Part shown: positions 47,744 to 56,485 of the stretch, in pieces
Layout: every line of letters starts with the position of its first letter
Numbering within the stretch: the stretch's first letter is position 1
From: Conyzicola lurida
Lineage (GTDB): Bacteria > Actinomycetota > Actinomycetes > Actinomycetales > Microbacteriaceae
Reading direction: 5' to 3'
DNA: 64,000 nucleotides
Assembly: GCF_014204935.1 (NCBI RefSeq)
Contig: NZ_JACHMJ010000001.1
Coordinates: 1,612,001-1,676,000, forward strand
Translations under genes and position numbers: made by a program
Notes under the pieces: generated by a model
What the model saw: only the letters and a program-made list of their open reading frames with translations
The model's database searches: none
What the model was told of the DNA's origin: nothing

Positions 47744-48848
47744 GCTGCCGAACGGCGCCGCCGCCGTGATCGACCTCGCCGCGTTCCGCCGCAACGTCGA
47801 ATCGCTCGTCGCGACCGCCGCGCCCTCCGAGGTCATGCTCGCCGTCAAGGCCAACGCCTACGGGCACGGCATGCTGCCGATCTCGCTCGCCGCCCTCGAG
47901 GCCGGCGCCACGTCGCTCGGCGTGCTCGAGGTGGGCGCGGGACTCGAACTCCGCGAGGCCGGCATCACGGTGCCGCTCTTCGCCTGGCTGCACGGCACGG
48001 GCACCGACTTCCGCGCGGCGGCCGAGAACCGGATCGACCTCGGAGTCTCCGCCGTCTGGCAGCTCGAGGCCATCGCCGAGAGCGGTGCCAGTGTGCCCGC
48101 CCGCGTGCACCTCAAGATCGACACCGGCCTCAGCCGCAACGGCGCGAGTGCCGAGGACTGGCCCGAGCTGGTCGAGACCGCCCTGCACCTCGAGTCGCAG
48201 GGGTTCCTCGAGGTCTACGGCGCGTGGTCGCATCTCGCCGACGCGTCCGTCGCGGACGACGAGATCGCCCTCGCCAAGTTCGTCGTCGCCGTCGAGGTGG
48301 CGACGTCGCTCGGCGCGAGATTCAGCACGTTGCACTTGGCCGCGAGCTCGGCGGGGATCCGCATGCCGGAGGCCCGCTTCGACTTCGTGCGCTTCGGCAT
48401 TGCCGCGTTCGGCATCTCGCCCTTCGACGACGTCGACGCGCAGGGACTCGGGCTCGAGGCGCCGATGGCGCTCACGGCGCCAGTGCTCTCGCTGCACGGG
48501 CTGCCAGCGGGACCGTTCCACCTCGGCGACGTCGCCGTCGACCTGGACGAGCCGGCGACACTCGCCCTCGTCGCCGTCGGCTACGGCGACGGCGTGCAGT
48601 CCCCCGCGATCGGCCGCGCCGAGGTGTTGCTCGGCGGGGAACGCCGACGCATCGTGGCACTGGGCGTCGACCGCATGCTCGTGGACGCCGACGACCTGGA
48701 GGTCGCTGTCGGCGACCGCGCCGTGGTCTTCGGCAGCGCCGAGCGCGGCGAACCGACCGCGGAAGAGTGGGCCGCCCACGCCGACAGTATCGGCGACGAG
48801 ATCGTCGCCAGCATCACGCCGCGCGTGCCGCGGGTGTACGTGGGTTGA
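47736..48848 (+). CDS. alr: Alanine-racemase-like protein B: complete PLP barrel, lacks the C-terminal Tyr and Met
   Basis: A 370-residue fold-type III PLP enzyme. Lys38 in VKANAYGHG would bind PLP; VHLKIDTGLSRNG (Lys127, Arg134), WSHLADA (His166), LAASSAG (Ser204/205) and FVRFGIAAFG (Arg219) complete the PLP pocket, with numbering close to that of the Geobacillus enzyme. The C-terminal domain is divergent: where the family has a Tyr (VSYG) it reads GPFHLGDVAVD without Tyr, and CMDQ is replaced by GVDRM, so the Met is lost. Those residues serve the partner subunit's active site in the normal homodimer. It ends with RVPRVYVG like other family members. It may need protein A to complete its active site. 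The amino-acid substrate is not certain. Confidence 0.85.
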   Translation: MTELPNGAAAVIDLAAFRRNVESLVATAAPSEVMLAVKANAYGHGMLPISLAALEAGATSLGVLEVGAGLELREAGITVPLFAWLHGTGTDFRAAAENRIDLGVSAVWQLEAIAESGASVPARVHLKIDTGLSRNGASAEDWPELVETALHLESQGFLEVYGAWSHLADASVADDEIALAKFVVAVEVATSLGARFSTLHLAASSAGIRMPEARFDFVRFGIAAFGISPFDDVDAQGLGLEAPMALTAPVLSLHGLPAGPFHLGDVAVDLDEPATLALVAVGYGDGVQSPAIGRAEVLLGGERRRIVALGVDRMLVDADDLEVAVGDRAVVFGSAERGEPTAEEWAAHADSIGDEIVASITPRVPRVYVG

Positions 48849-48857
48849 GCCTCAGGC

Positions 48858-48887
48858 GGGTTGAGCCTGTTTCGACGGGCTCGATCC
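48858..48887. repeat. Intergenic palindrome, degenerate copy 3 of the GAGCCTGTCG family
   Basis: GGGTTGAGCCTGT (48858-48870) faces GACGGGCTCGATCC. A half copy, GGGTTGAGCCT, is also present just before at 48842-48852, overlapping the racemase stop. It fills the 41-base gap between convergent racemase B and gatD. Confidence 0.6.
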
Positions 48888-48889
48888 AG

Positions 48890-49639
48890 TCAGAGGCCGA
48901 GGCGCTTCGCGATCGCGGCGCGCGCGTTCGACGCGGCGAGATCGACGCTCGCGGCACGCTCGTCGGCCGCCAGGGTCGGGTCGAGTCCGCGCAGCGTGAG
49001 CGCCGCGGCCAGAAGCCGGTCCGCCCACTCCGGGTTCATCGGCAGGAACGGGCCGTGCAGATTGGTTGCGATGCTGGCACCGTCGACGACCCCGTCGACC
49101 TCAGGCCCGTCGGATGACGCGGCTCCCGCATTTCCAAAGCCGGCGACGACCGTCCCGAGCGGGATTGCACCCGGCTCGAGTGTCGTGACGGCCCCGTGGT
49201 TCTCGAACCCGGCCACGCGCCCGTTCTCGGTGGAGAGCACGATCTCGCCCACGGCCCGCTTGGCCACGAGAACGCTCGCCGACGGGAACAGTCCGGCCCC
49301 CGGCATCCGCTCGCCGTTCTCGTCTGTCACGGTCGAGCCGAGCAACTGCCAGCCGCCGGCGATGGCGAGCACGGGAACACCCTGTGCCTTCCACTCGCGC
49401 AGCCGCGGGGCGATCGACGCGAGGTCGGCCACGACGGCGAGCTGGGCGGTCCGCGGCCCGGAGCCGATGTGGATGAGGTCCACGCTCTCGGGCAGGGTGT
49501 CGCCGACGTTGTGGTCGACGACGGTCACGTCGATGCCGCGCCAGCCGGCACGGGTCGCGAGGGCGAGCACATTGCCCGAGTCGCCGTTGATGCCGAGCTG
49601 CCGCGGGTAGAGCGACAGGATGGTGAGCGAGCGCGTCAC
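48890..49639 (-). CDS. gatD: GatD-like protein with the glutaminase cysteine replaced
   Basis: A 249-residue class-I glutamine-amidotransferase-like protein of the CobB/CobQ type, homologous to GatD, which with MurT amidates the D-Glu of lipid II. The fold motifs are present: LSLYPRQLGINGDSGNVLAL at the start, Arg128, GFENHG and NLHGPFLPMNP with His195. The nucleophile position, however, reads AIAGGWQLLG instead of AICGGYQLLG: residue 94 is Ala (codon GCC at 49358-49360). Glutamine hydrolysis by the known mechanism should not be possible. GTG 49639 overlaps the murT stop by 4 bases (GTGA). The reading frame is otherwise intact, so it is probably a structural or altered-function partner of MurT. 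Confidence 0.9.
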   Translation of the reverse strand: MTRSLTILSLYPRQLGINGDSGNVLALATRAGWRGIDVTVVDHNVGDTLPESVDLIHIGSGPRTAQLAVVADLASIAPRLREWKAQGVPVLAIAGGWQLLGSTVTDENGERMPGAGLFPSASVLVAKRAVGEIVLSTENGRVAGFENHGAVTTLEPGAIPLGTVVAGFGNAGAASSDGPEVDGVVDGASIATNLHGPFLPMNPEWADRLLAAALTLRGLDPTLAADERAASVDLAASNARAAIAKRLGL

Positions 49640-50916
49640 GGTGCGTTCTCCAACTCGAGGAAGCCCAAGAGCTTGCGGATGAGCATCATCTGCTCGTAGT
49701 TGACGATCATGGTCTTGGTGCCGCGCCCGGGCTTGGGCAGCGCGAGGAAGGCCTCGAGCGCCGGCTTCAGTTCGGGAACCACTCGGCCGACGGCGATCTC
49801 GCCGTAGCCGAAGCGTGTGGCGAGCTGCCAGGCCTTCGTGCCCGAGACGATGTCGACGTGGTCGATGTGGCTGAAGTCGGTGTCGTACATCCACGACGGG
49901 TCGGGCGTGCCCTCGTCGACGGCGACGAACAGCTGCTCGGGCGCCTCCTCGAGGTAGTCGAGGTTGAGCTGCAGGCTCGGCGGGTTCTTCATCATGATGA
50001 CTTCGATGTCTTCGCCGTTGTAGCTGAGCACCTCGCCACGTCCGTAGACGGTGTCGAGGGAGAGCATGGCGGATGCCACGAGCTCGGGCCGGAACGACTC
50101 CCCGAGGAGGCGCTCGGCCATCGCGGCCGCGCCCGCCACGTCGACCGCGTAGTGCAGGCCGCGCGCGGGCAGGCGCACGTCGACGTTCGCACCGGCGACG
50201 GTGAGCGACGCGTCGATGCCCGAGAGGCGCTCGACGACGACCGAGGGCACAGGGGCCGCGGCATCCGTGGGGCTCGTGCCGAGCGCGGAGTAGACCTCGG
50301 CGTTGGCGAGACCGTTGGGCGAGCCGCTGAGCAGCGCGGGATCGACGCCGAAGTAGCTGACCTCGGCCGCACCCGTGAGCGCCGCCGCCACGGCGACGAG
50401 GTTGTCGTCGTTCGCGTTGACCACGACGTGGGCGTCGGCGGCTCCCGCGATCGTGGCGAGCATCTTCACGACGCGGTCGGGCTCGAAGAAGCGGTTGAGC
50501 TGGTCGATCTGCACATTCAGCAGCAGCACGCTCGACGGACGCAGCACCTTCGCGAGGTTGACGCCGTAGGCCTCGTCGACCTCGAGCACGGCGATCTGCT
50601 CGCGCAGCCGGCCGTCGAGGGGAACGCTCGCGAGCAGCGCCGACGCGATGCCCTGCGGGAGATTGCCGCCCGAGGGGTTGCTGAAGACGTCGACGCCGTG
50701 GGCACGGAGGATGCCGACGAGCATGTTCGTCGTGGTCGACTTGCCGTTCGACCCGGAGACGAACACGACGCCGAGCGGCATGCGTTCGACGGCGCGCTCG
50801 AGCGCGTTCGGGGAGACCGTGAGCAGCACCCGTCCGGGTACCGCCGATCCCCCGCCACGCAGTCGGGTCGCCCAGCGGGCAGCCCTGCCGAGCAGGATCC
50901 CGGCAGCGGTTCTCAC
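49636..50916 (-). CDS. murT: MurT-like Mur ligase without the Cys4 ribbon
   Basis: A 426-residue Mur-ligase-fold ATP enzyme. MurT activates the alpha-carboxyl of D-Glu in lipid II as an acyl phosphate. Seen here: P-loop VSGSNGKSTTTN (about 53-64), EVDEAYGVN, LNVQIDQLNRFFEPD (about 134-147), VVNANDDNLVA, MMKNPPSLQLNLDYL and PSWMYDTDF near 340-348. The known family has a zinc ribbon with four Cys in the middle domain; this protein contains no Cys at all. GTG 50916 begins four bases after the rpoD stop, so rpoD, murT and gatD may share a transcript. Function is likely at the peptidoglycan precursor, but the amine it couples is open. Confidence 0.88.
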   Translation of the reverse strand: MRTAAGILLGRAARWATRLRGGGSAVPGRVLLTVSPNALERAVERMPLGVVFVSGSNGKSTTTNMLVGILRAHGVDVFSNPSGGNLPQGIASALLASVPLDGRLREQIAVLEVDEAYGVNLAKVLRPSSVLLLNVQIDQLNRFFEPDRVVKMLATIAGAADAHVVVNANDDNLVAVAAALTGAAEVSYFGVDPALLSGSPNGLANAEVYSALGTSPTDAAAPVPSVVVERLSGIDASLTVAGANVDVRLPARGLHYAVDVAGAAAMAERLLGESFRPELVASAMLSLDTVYGRGEVLSYNGEDIEVIMMKNPPSLQLNLDYLEEAPEQLFVAVDEGTPDPSWMYDTDFSHIDHVDIVSGTKAWQLATRFGYGEIAVGRVVPELKPALEAFLALPKPGRGTKTMIVNYEQMMLIRKLLGFLELENAP

Positions 50917-50920
50917 CGGT

Positions 50921-52258
<1,338 letters not shown>

Positions 52259-52384
52259 TAGAACACCTTTCAGGGTTTTCGGGCAGTACTAAGACCCATG
52301 TCAAGTCCTTCTTCACAGCACGACGAAGTCGACGTGTGAACTAACGGAACCTGAACGGGTCTTAGTTCAATTATTGCACGAGTT

Positions 52385-52439
52385 GGCGGTGGAAACCGCC
52401 ACGGCTATTGACAAGCGAGTCCGGACGGGCAAGCCCGTC
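52385..52439 (-). terminator. Two hairpins between the MFS gene and rpoD
   Basis: GGCGGT/ACCGCC with a GGAA loop (52385-52400) and GACGGGC/GCCCGTC with a two-base loop (52424-52439). The second overlaps the MFS stop codon. Neither has a T-run, so termination of the MFS transcript before rpoD is possible but not clear. The stretch 52259-52384 is the rpoD leader; no firm promoter could be placed. Confidence 0.4.
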
Positions 52440-53772
52440 AGCCGTTGGCGCGTCTCCTGCGCCATCCACGTACTAATGCAACCCAGAGGGGGGCCACTTG
52501 TATTCCCTCGTCCTGGTGCATCCGGCGTCGTGTCCGGCGGCGCGCGAGCAGCAGGAACACGACTCCGAGGCCCACGACGGGGAACTGGACGAGGAACGCG
52601 ATGCGGAACGAATCGAGCGCGTACAACTCGGCGGGGACACCGCTGCCGCCGTGCGACCGGTCGATGGCGTCGAGCACGACACCGATGAGGAACACCATCA
52701 CGAAGCTGGCGAGGAAGCCGCCGACGTTGACCACGCCGCTGGCCGACCCGAGGCTGCGGGCGGGATTGAAGGTGCGGGCGAAATCGAACCCGATGAGCGA
52801 GCCGGGCCCGCCGACCGCGACGACGACCACGAGCAGGACGACGAGCCAGAACGGAGGCTGGCCCGGCCAGAACAGCACGGCCGCCCACGCGACGCCCATC
52901 GACACCACGATGCCGAGGACGAGATTGCTGCGACGGTACGGATGACGCGCCGACAGTATCCCGAGGATGGGACCGGCGATCACGGCCGTGACCACGATCA
53001 GGGTCAGGAGGAGTGACGCCGTCGACGGGCCGTAGCCGAGGCCGACGGAGAGGAACGGGAAGCCCCAGAGCAGGGTGAAGACGGTGCCGGGCGACTGGGT
53101 CACGAAGTGCGACCAGAAACCGAGCTGCGTGCCCGGCCGGGCGAGGCTCTCGCGCAGCTGGTGGAGCGCCGCGGGCCAGCCGGTGGGCCGGTCGATCTGG
53201 GCCGTGCCCTCCGGCGCGTTGGAGACGACGACCAGGACGAGCACGAGGGCGACGACCGAGAGGGCGGCGGCGCTGAGGTACGCGGGCTCCCAGCCGAAGT
53301 TGTGGAGCACGATCGAGAGCGGGATCGCCGAAAGCACCTGGCCGAGGGCGCCGATCGTGCCGGTGGCCTGCGAGAGAAGAGGGAGTGTGCGGCCGCTGAA
53401 CCAGGACGCGACCAGCCGCGAGACGGAGATAAAGGTCATGGCATCGCCGGCACCGACGAGGATGCGCCCGACGACCGCGACCCCGATGCCCGGGGCGAGG
53501 GCGAGCGTCGTCTGCCCCGCGATCATCAACACGGCGCCCGCAACGATGAGGATGCGCGGGCCGTGACGGTCGAGCACGACCCCGACCGGGATCTGCAGAC
53601 CCGCGTAGACGACGAGCTGCACCACGGTGAGGCTGGAGAGCGCGGCCGCCTGCACGTCGAAGCGCTCGGTGGCATCGACGCCGGCGATGCCGAGCGACGT
53701 GCGCTGCATCACGGCGACGAGGTACGCGAAAACGGCGACCGAGAATACGATCCAAGAGCGCCGAGAATTCAC
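52438..53772 (-). CDS. Major facilitator superfamily transporter
   Basis: A 444-residue membrane protein with about twelve helices in two bundles, starting with IVFSVAVFAYLVAVMQRTSL. The first cytoplasmic loop has the MFS motif VGVVLDRHGPRILIVAG (helix 2-3) and helix 4 the GRILVGAGDAMTFISV segment; the second half begins near residue 225. The wording around QRTSLGIAG resembles nitrate/nitrite-type and hexuronate-type MFS members, but the substrate cannot be told. GTG start at 53772. A basic C-terminal tail of about 30 residues follows the last helix. Confidence 0.85.
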   Translation of the reverse strand: MNSRRSWIVFSVAVFAYLVAVMQRTSLGIAGVDATERFDVQAAALSSLTVVQLVVYAGLQIPVGVVLDRHGPRILIVAGAVLMIAGQTTLALAPGIGVAVVGRILVGAGDAMTFISVSRLVASWFSGRTLPLLSQATGTIGALGQVLSAIPLSIVLHNFGWEPAYLSAAALSVVALVLVLVVVSNAPEGTAQIDRPTGWPAALHQLRESLARPGTQLGFWSHFVTQSPGTVFTLLWGFPFLSVGLGYGPSTASLLLTLIVVTAVIAGPILGILSARHPYRRSNLVLGIVVSMGVAWAAVLFWPGQPPFWLVVLLVVVVAVGGPGSLIGFDFARTFNPARSLGSASGVVNVGGFLASFVMVFLIGVVLDAIDRSHGGSGVPAELYALDSFRIAFLVQFPVVGLGVVFLLLARRRTRRRMHQDEGIQVAPLWVALVRGWRRRRANG

Positions 53773-53833
53773 GGTTTCAGCGTACCCGGGCGGGAGGGTG
53801 GTTCCGGACTGCGCCGCCGGTCACCGACAGTGA

Positions 53834-53875
53834 CTACGGCTACGGCTACGGCTACGGCTACGGCTACGGCTACGG
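53834..53875. repeat. Hexanucleotide tandem repeat, seven copies of CTACGG
   Basis: Seven uninterrupted copies. The last unit contains the stop codon of the PAC2 gene (minus strand reads CCGTAG repeatedly), so the array starts at the stop and runs 36 bases downstream of it. Each unit carries an in-frame TAG, so copy-number change would not alter the protein. Confidence 0.95.
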
Positions 53876-54793
53876 ACGAAGGTCGTCGTCGCCGCTGCGG
53901 CGCAGGGCGAGGAAGTTCTCCAGTTCGGCGGCGATGTCGTCGGCGCTGGGCAGTTCGCCGTCGACGTCGGTCAGCGGGGAGCGCAGCGGGTTGTCGATCA
54001 TGTAGCTGTCGTGACGCTCTTCGAGCGTGCCGACGAGCTTCGCGAGCTCCTGGTTGCTCTCGACCTGGCCGTCGATCTTCGCGATGAACTCGCGGCCGTC
54101 TTCGCGCAACTGGTCGGTCGGGAAGATCAGCCCGGTCGCGGCGCTGACGCTCTCGAGGGCGGTGACGGCGGCGACGGGGAACTCGGTGTCGGCGAGGTAG
54201 TGCGGGATTAGGAGGACGAATCCGGCGATCGGGTGGCCCAGCTCCTGCAGCCGGTACTCGACGAGGTGCAGAGCGTTGGCGGGCACCTGGGTCTGCGGCT
54301 TCCAGATCGACATCGAGTCGATCAGCTCGGAGCGGTTGCCGCTCACGGTGACGCCGATCGACCGGGTGTGCGGCACGGGCATCGGGATGGCGTGCACCCA
54401 CGTCGTGGTCTTGACCCGGTACAGCTCGATGAGCCCGAGCACGGCGGCGGTGAAACGCTCCCACTGGAAGTCGGGCTCGTAGCCGGTGAGCAGGAGGAAG
54501 GGCTGGCCCACCTCGTCGGTCGCCAGATAGAGCTTCAGCGTCGCGGGGCGGTAGTCGCTCAGGTGGTCGTGGTCGAAGTAGATCAACGGCCGGCGGGCAC
54601 GGTAGTCGAGCAGCGCGTCGCTGTCGAAAGTCGCGATCTCGCGGTAGTCGAGCGTGTCGAGCAGATACTCGCTCAACTGGGTCACGGCCGAACCGGCGTC
54701 GGCGAACCCGGTGAGTCCCGCGACAAGGTGGAGCCCCTCCGGGACGTCAATGACGTCGGAGGTGAGGTCGTAGAGGCCAGCCGGATCTCGCAT
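53870..54793 (-). CDS. PAC2 family protein
   Basis: A 307-residue protein of the PAC2 (proteasome-assembly-chaperone-like) family. It starts with the family segment VPEGLHLVAGLTGFADAGSAV and has FDSDALLDYRARRPLIYFD, TWVHAIPMPVPHTR and SAATGLIFPTDQLRE. The C-terminal 60 residues form an acidic helical tail. In actinobacteria such proteins are conserved, but their function, and any tie to a proteasome, is not established. Divergent from pepA with a 102-base gap. Confidence 0.85.
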   Translation of the reverse strand: MRDPAGLYDLTSDVIDVPEGLHLVAGLTGFADAGSAVTQLSEYLLDTLDYREIATFDSDALLDYRARRPLIYFDHDHLSDYRPATLKLYLATDEVGQPFLLLTGYEPDFQWERFTAAVLGLIELYRVKTTTWVHAIPMPVPHTRSIGVTVSGNRSELIDSMSIWKPQTQVPANALHLVEYRLQELGHPIAGFVLLIPHYLADTEFPVAAVTALESVSAATGLIFPTDQLREDGREFIAKIDGQVESNQELAKLVGTLEERHDSYMIDNPLRSPLTDVDGELPSADDIAAELENFLALRRSGDDDLRP

Positions 54794-54895
54794 AGTCCAA
54801 CTCTAACCGCGGGCTCCCCGCGAGGCTCGGTGCTGCGCGCGGCGCGCGTGATGCTCACAGCGAACAGGCCCGAGAGGCATCGGTACGATGAAGCA

Positions 54896-56389
54896 ATGAC
54901 TGTTGCGGCGCTCAGCGTCTCCCCCGAACCCATCCTCTCCATCGATGCCGACGTCCTCGTGATCGGTGTCGCGTCCTCCGACGACGGCCCCGTCCTGCTG
55001 ACGGACGTCGCGGAGATCCTCGAGCTCGCCCCGTCACTCGCCGGTATCGGCGTGAGCGGCGGCGCCGACGAACTCGTCCGACTTCCCTTCGCGGGAGCTG
55101 CGGCCGGCAGCCTCGCGCTGATCGGCGTGGGCAGCAAGAACGTCACCGCCGATTCGCTGCGGAGCGCGAGCGGTTCCGCCGCCCGCCAGTTGCGCGGCAT
55201 CTCGTCGGTAGTCATCGCACTCCCCGCCGCCGACGACACGCAACTGCTCGCCGTGCTCGAGGGCGCGGCGATCGGCGCCTACGGCTACACCGACTACCGC
55301 TCGAGCACGCTCGAGTCGACCAAACTGACCGCGTCCACCATCGTCGTCGCGAGCACCCTCGACGCCGGCGCTCTCGTCGAGCGTGCCACCGTCGTCGCCG
55401 GAGCCGTACACACCGTGCGCGACCTCGTGCACCAGCCGCCGTCCGACCTCTACCCGGCCACCCTCGCCGACGCGGCCGTGGCGCTCGCCGCACACACCGA
55501 CATCGAGGTCACCGTCTTCGACGAGGCCGCGCTCGAGGAGGGCGGCTTCGGCGGCATCCTCGGCGTCGGCAAGGGCTCCTCACGCGGGCCCCGCCTCGTC
55601 AAACTGGCCTACTCCCCCGCCGGTGCCGCGAAGCATCTCGCGCTCGTGGGCAAGGGCATCACGTTCGACTCGGGCGGGCTCTCGCTCAAGCCCGCGGCAT
55701 CCATGGTCACTATGAAGACGGACATGACCGGAGCTGCCACCGTGATGTCGGTCGTCATCGCCGCCGCGGAGCTCGCTCTTCCCGTGCGCCTGACCGCGTG
55801 GATGTGCATCGCCGAGAACATGCCGTCGGGCACCGCCGCCCGTCCCGACGACGTCTTCCGCATCCGTGGCGGCAAGACCGTCGAGAACCTCAACACCGAC
55901 GCCGAAGGCCGCCTGGTTCTCGCCGACGGACTCGTCGCGGCGAGCGAGGAGAACCCCGACGCGATCGTCGACGTCGCGACGCTCACCGGCGCGCAGATGG
56001 TCGCGCTCGGCAACCGCTACGCCGGCGTTCTCGGCGAGGACGCGCTCGTCGGCCGGGTCGTCGCACTCGGCACCGAGGTCGGCGAGACCCTGTGGCCGAT
56101 GCCGATCCCCGCGGAGGCCCGTCCGCTACTCAACTCGGACATCGCCGACATCGCCAACGTCAAGCCCGGAAACACGGCCGGCGGAATGTTGATCGCCGCC
56201 GCGTTCCTCCGCGAGTTCGTCGGCACGACCGGCGAGGGCGACGACAAGCGCCAGATTCCGTGGGCGCACCTCGACATCGCCGGCCCGTCCTGGAACGGCG
56301 GCGGAGGCTACGGCTACACGCCCAAGGGTCCGACCGGAATAACTGTGCGAACGCTGATCGCGCTGGCCGAGGAGTTTTCCCGCGCGTAG
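54896..56389 (+). CDS. pepA: Leucyl aminopeptidase (M17 family)
   Basis: Cytosolic two-metal aminopeptidase that removes N-terminal residues from peptides; 497 residues, the usual length, likely hexameric. The catalytic domain carries VGKGITFDSGGLSLKP, MKTDMTGAATVMSVV (Lys/Asp metal ligands), the signature ENLNTDAEGRLVLADGL and IPWAHLDIAGPSWNG. The N-terminal domain (1-160) is divergent. ATG 54896 fits the family N-terminus; only a weak GATGAAG lies upstream. A strong hairpin follows. Confidence 0.94.
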   Translation: MTVAALSVSPEPILSIDADVLVIGVASSDDGPVLLTDVAEILELAPSLAGIGVSGGADELVRLPFAGAAAGSLALIGVGSKNVTADSLRSASGSAARQLRGISSVVIALPAADDTQLLAVLEGAAIGAYGYTDYRSSTLESTKLTASTIVVASTLDAGALVERATVVAGAVHTVRDLVHQPPSDLYPATLADAAVALAAHTDIEVTVFDEAALEEGGFGGILGVGKGSSRGPRLVKLAYSPAGAAKHLALVGKGITFDSGGLSLKPAASMVTMKTDMTGAATVMSVVIAAAELALPVRLTAWMCIAENMPSGTAARPDDVFRIRGGKTVENLNTDAEGRLVLADGLVAASEENPDAIVDVATLTGAQMVALGNRYAGVLGEDALVGRVVALGTEVGETLWPMPIPAEARPLLNSDIADIANVKPGNTAGGMLIAAAFLREFVGTTGEGDDKRQIPWAHLDIAGPSWNGGGGYGYTPKGPTGITVRTLIALAEEFSRA

Positions 56390-56396
56390 TACAGTC

Positions 56397-56423
56397 AATG
56401 GGGCGGGTTAAGCCCGCCCCATT
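56397..56423 (+). terminator. Hairpin after pepA
   Basis: AATGGGGCGGG and its exact complement form an 11-base stem with loop TTAAG, starting 7 bases after the pepA stop. There is no T-run beyond the stem's own ATT, but strength and position suggest a terminator before lpdA. Confidence 0.65.
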
Positions 56424-56485
56424 CGGCCGGGGCATACGAGCCACCGGTCGACTCCACTACCCGAAACACCAAGGGAGTTGCGTAA

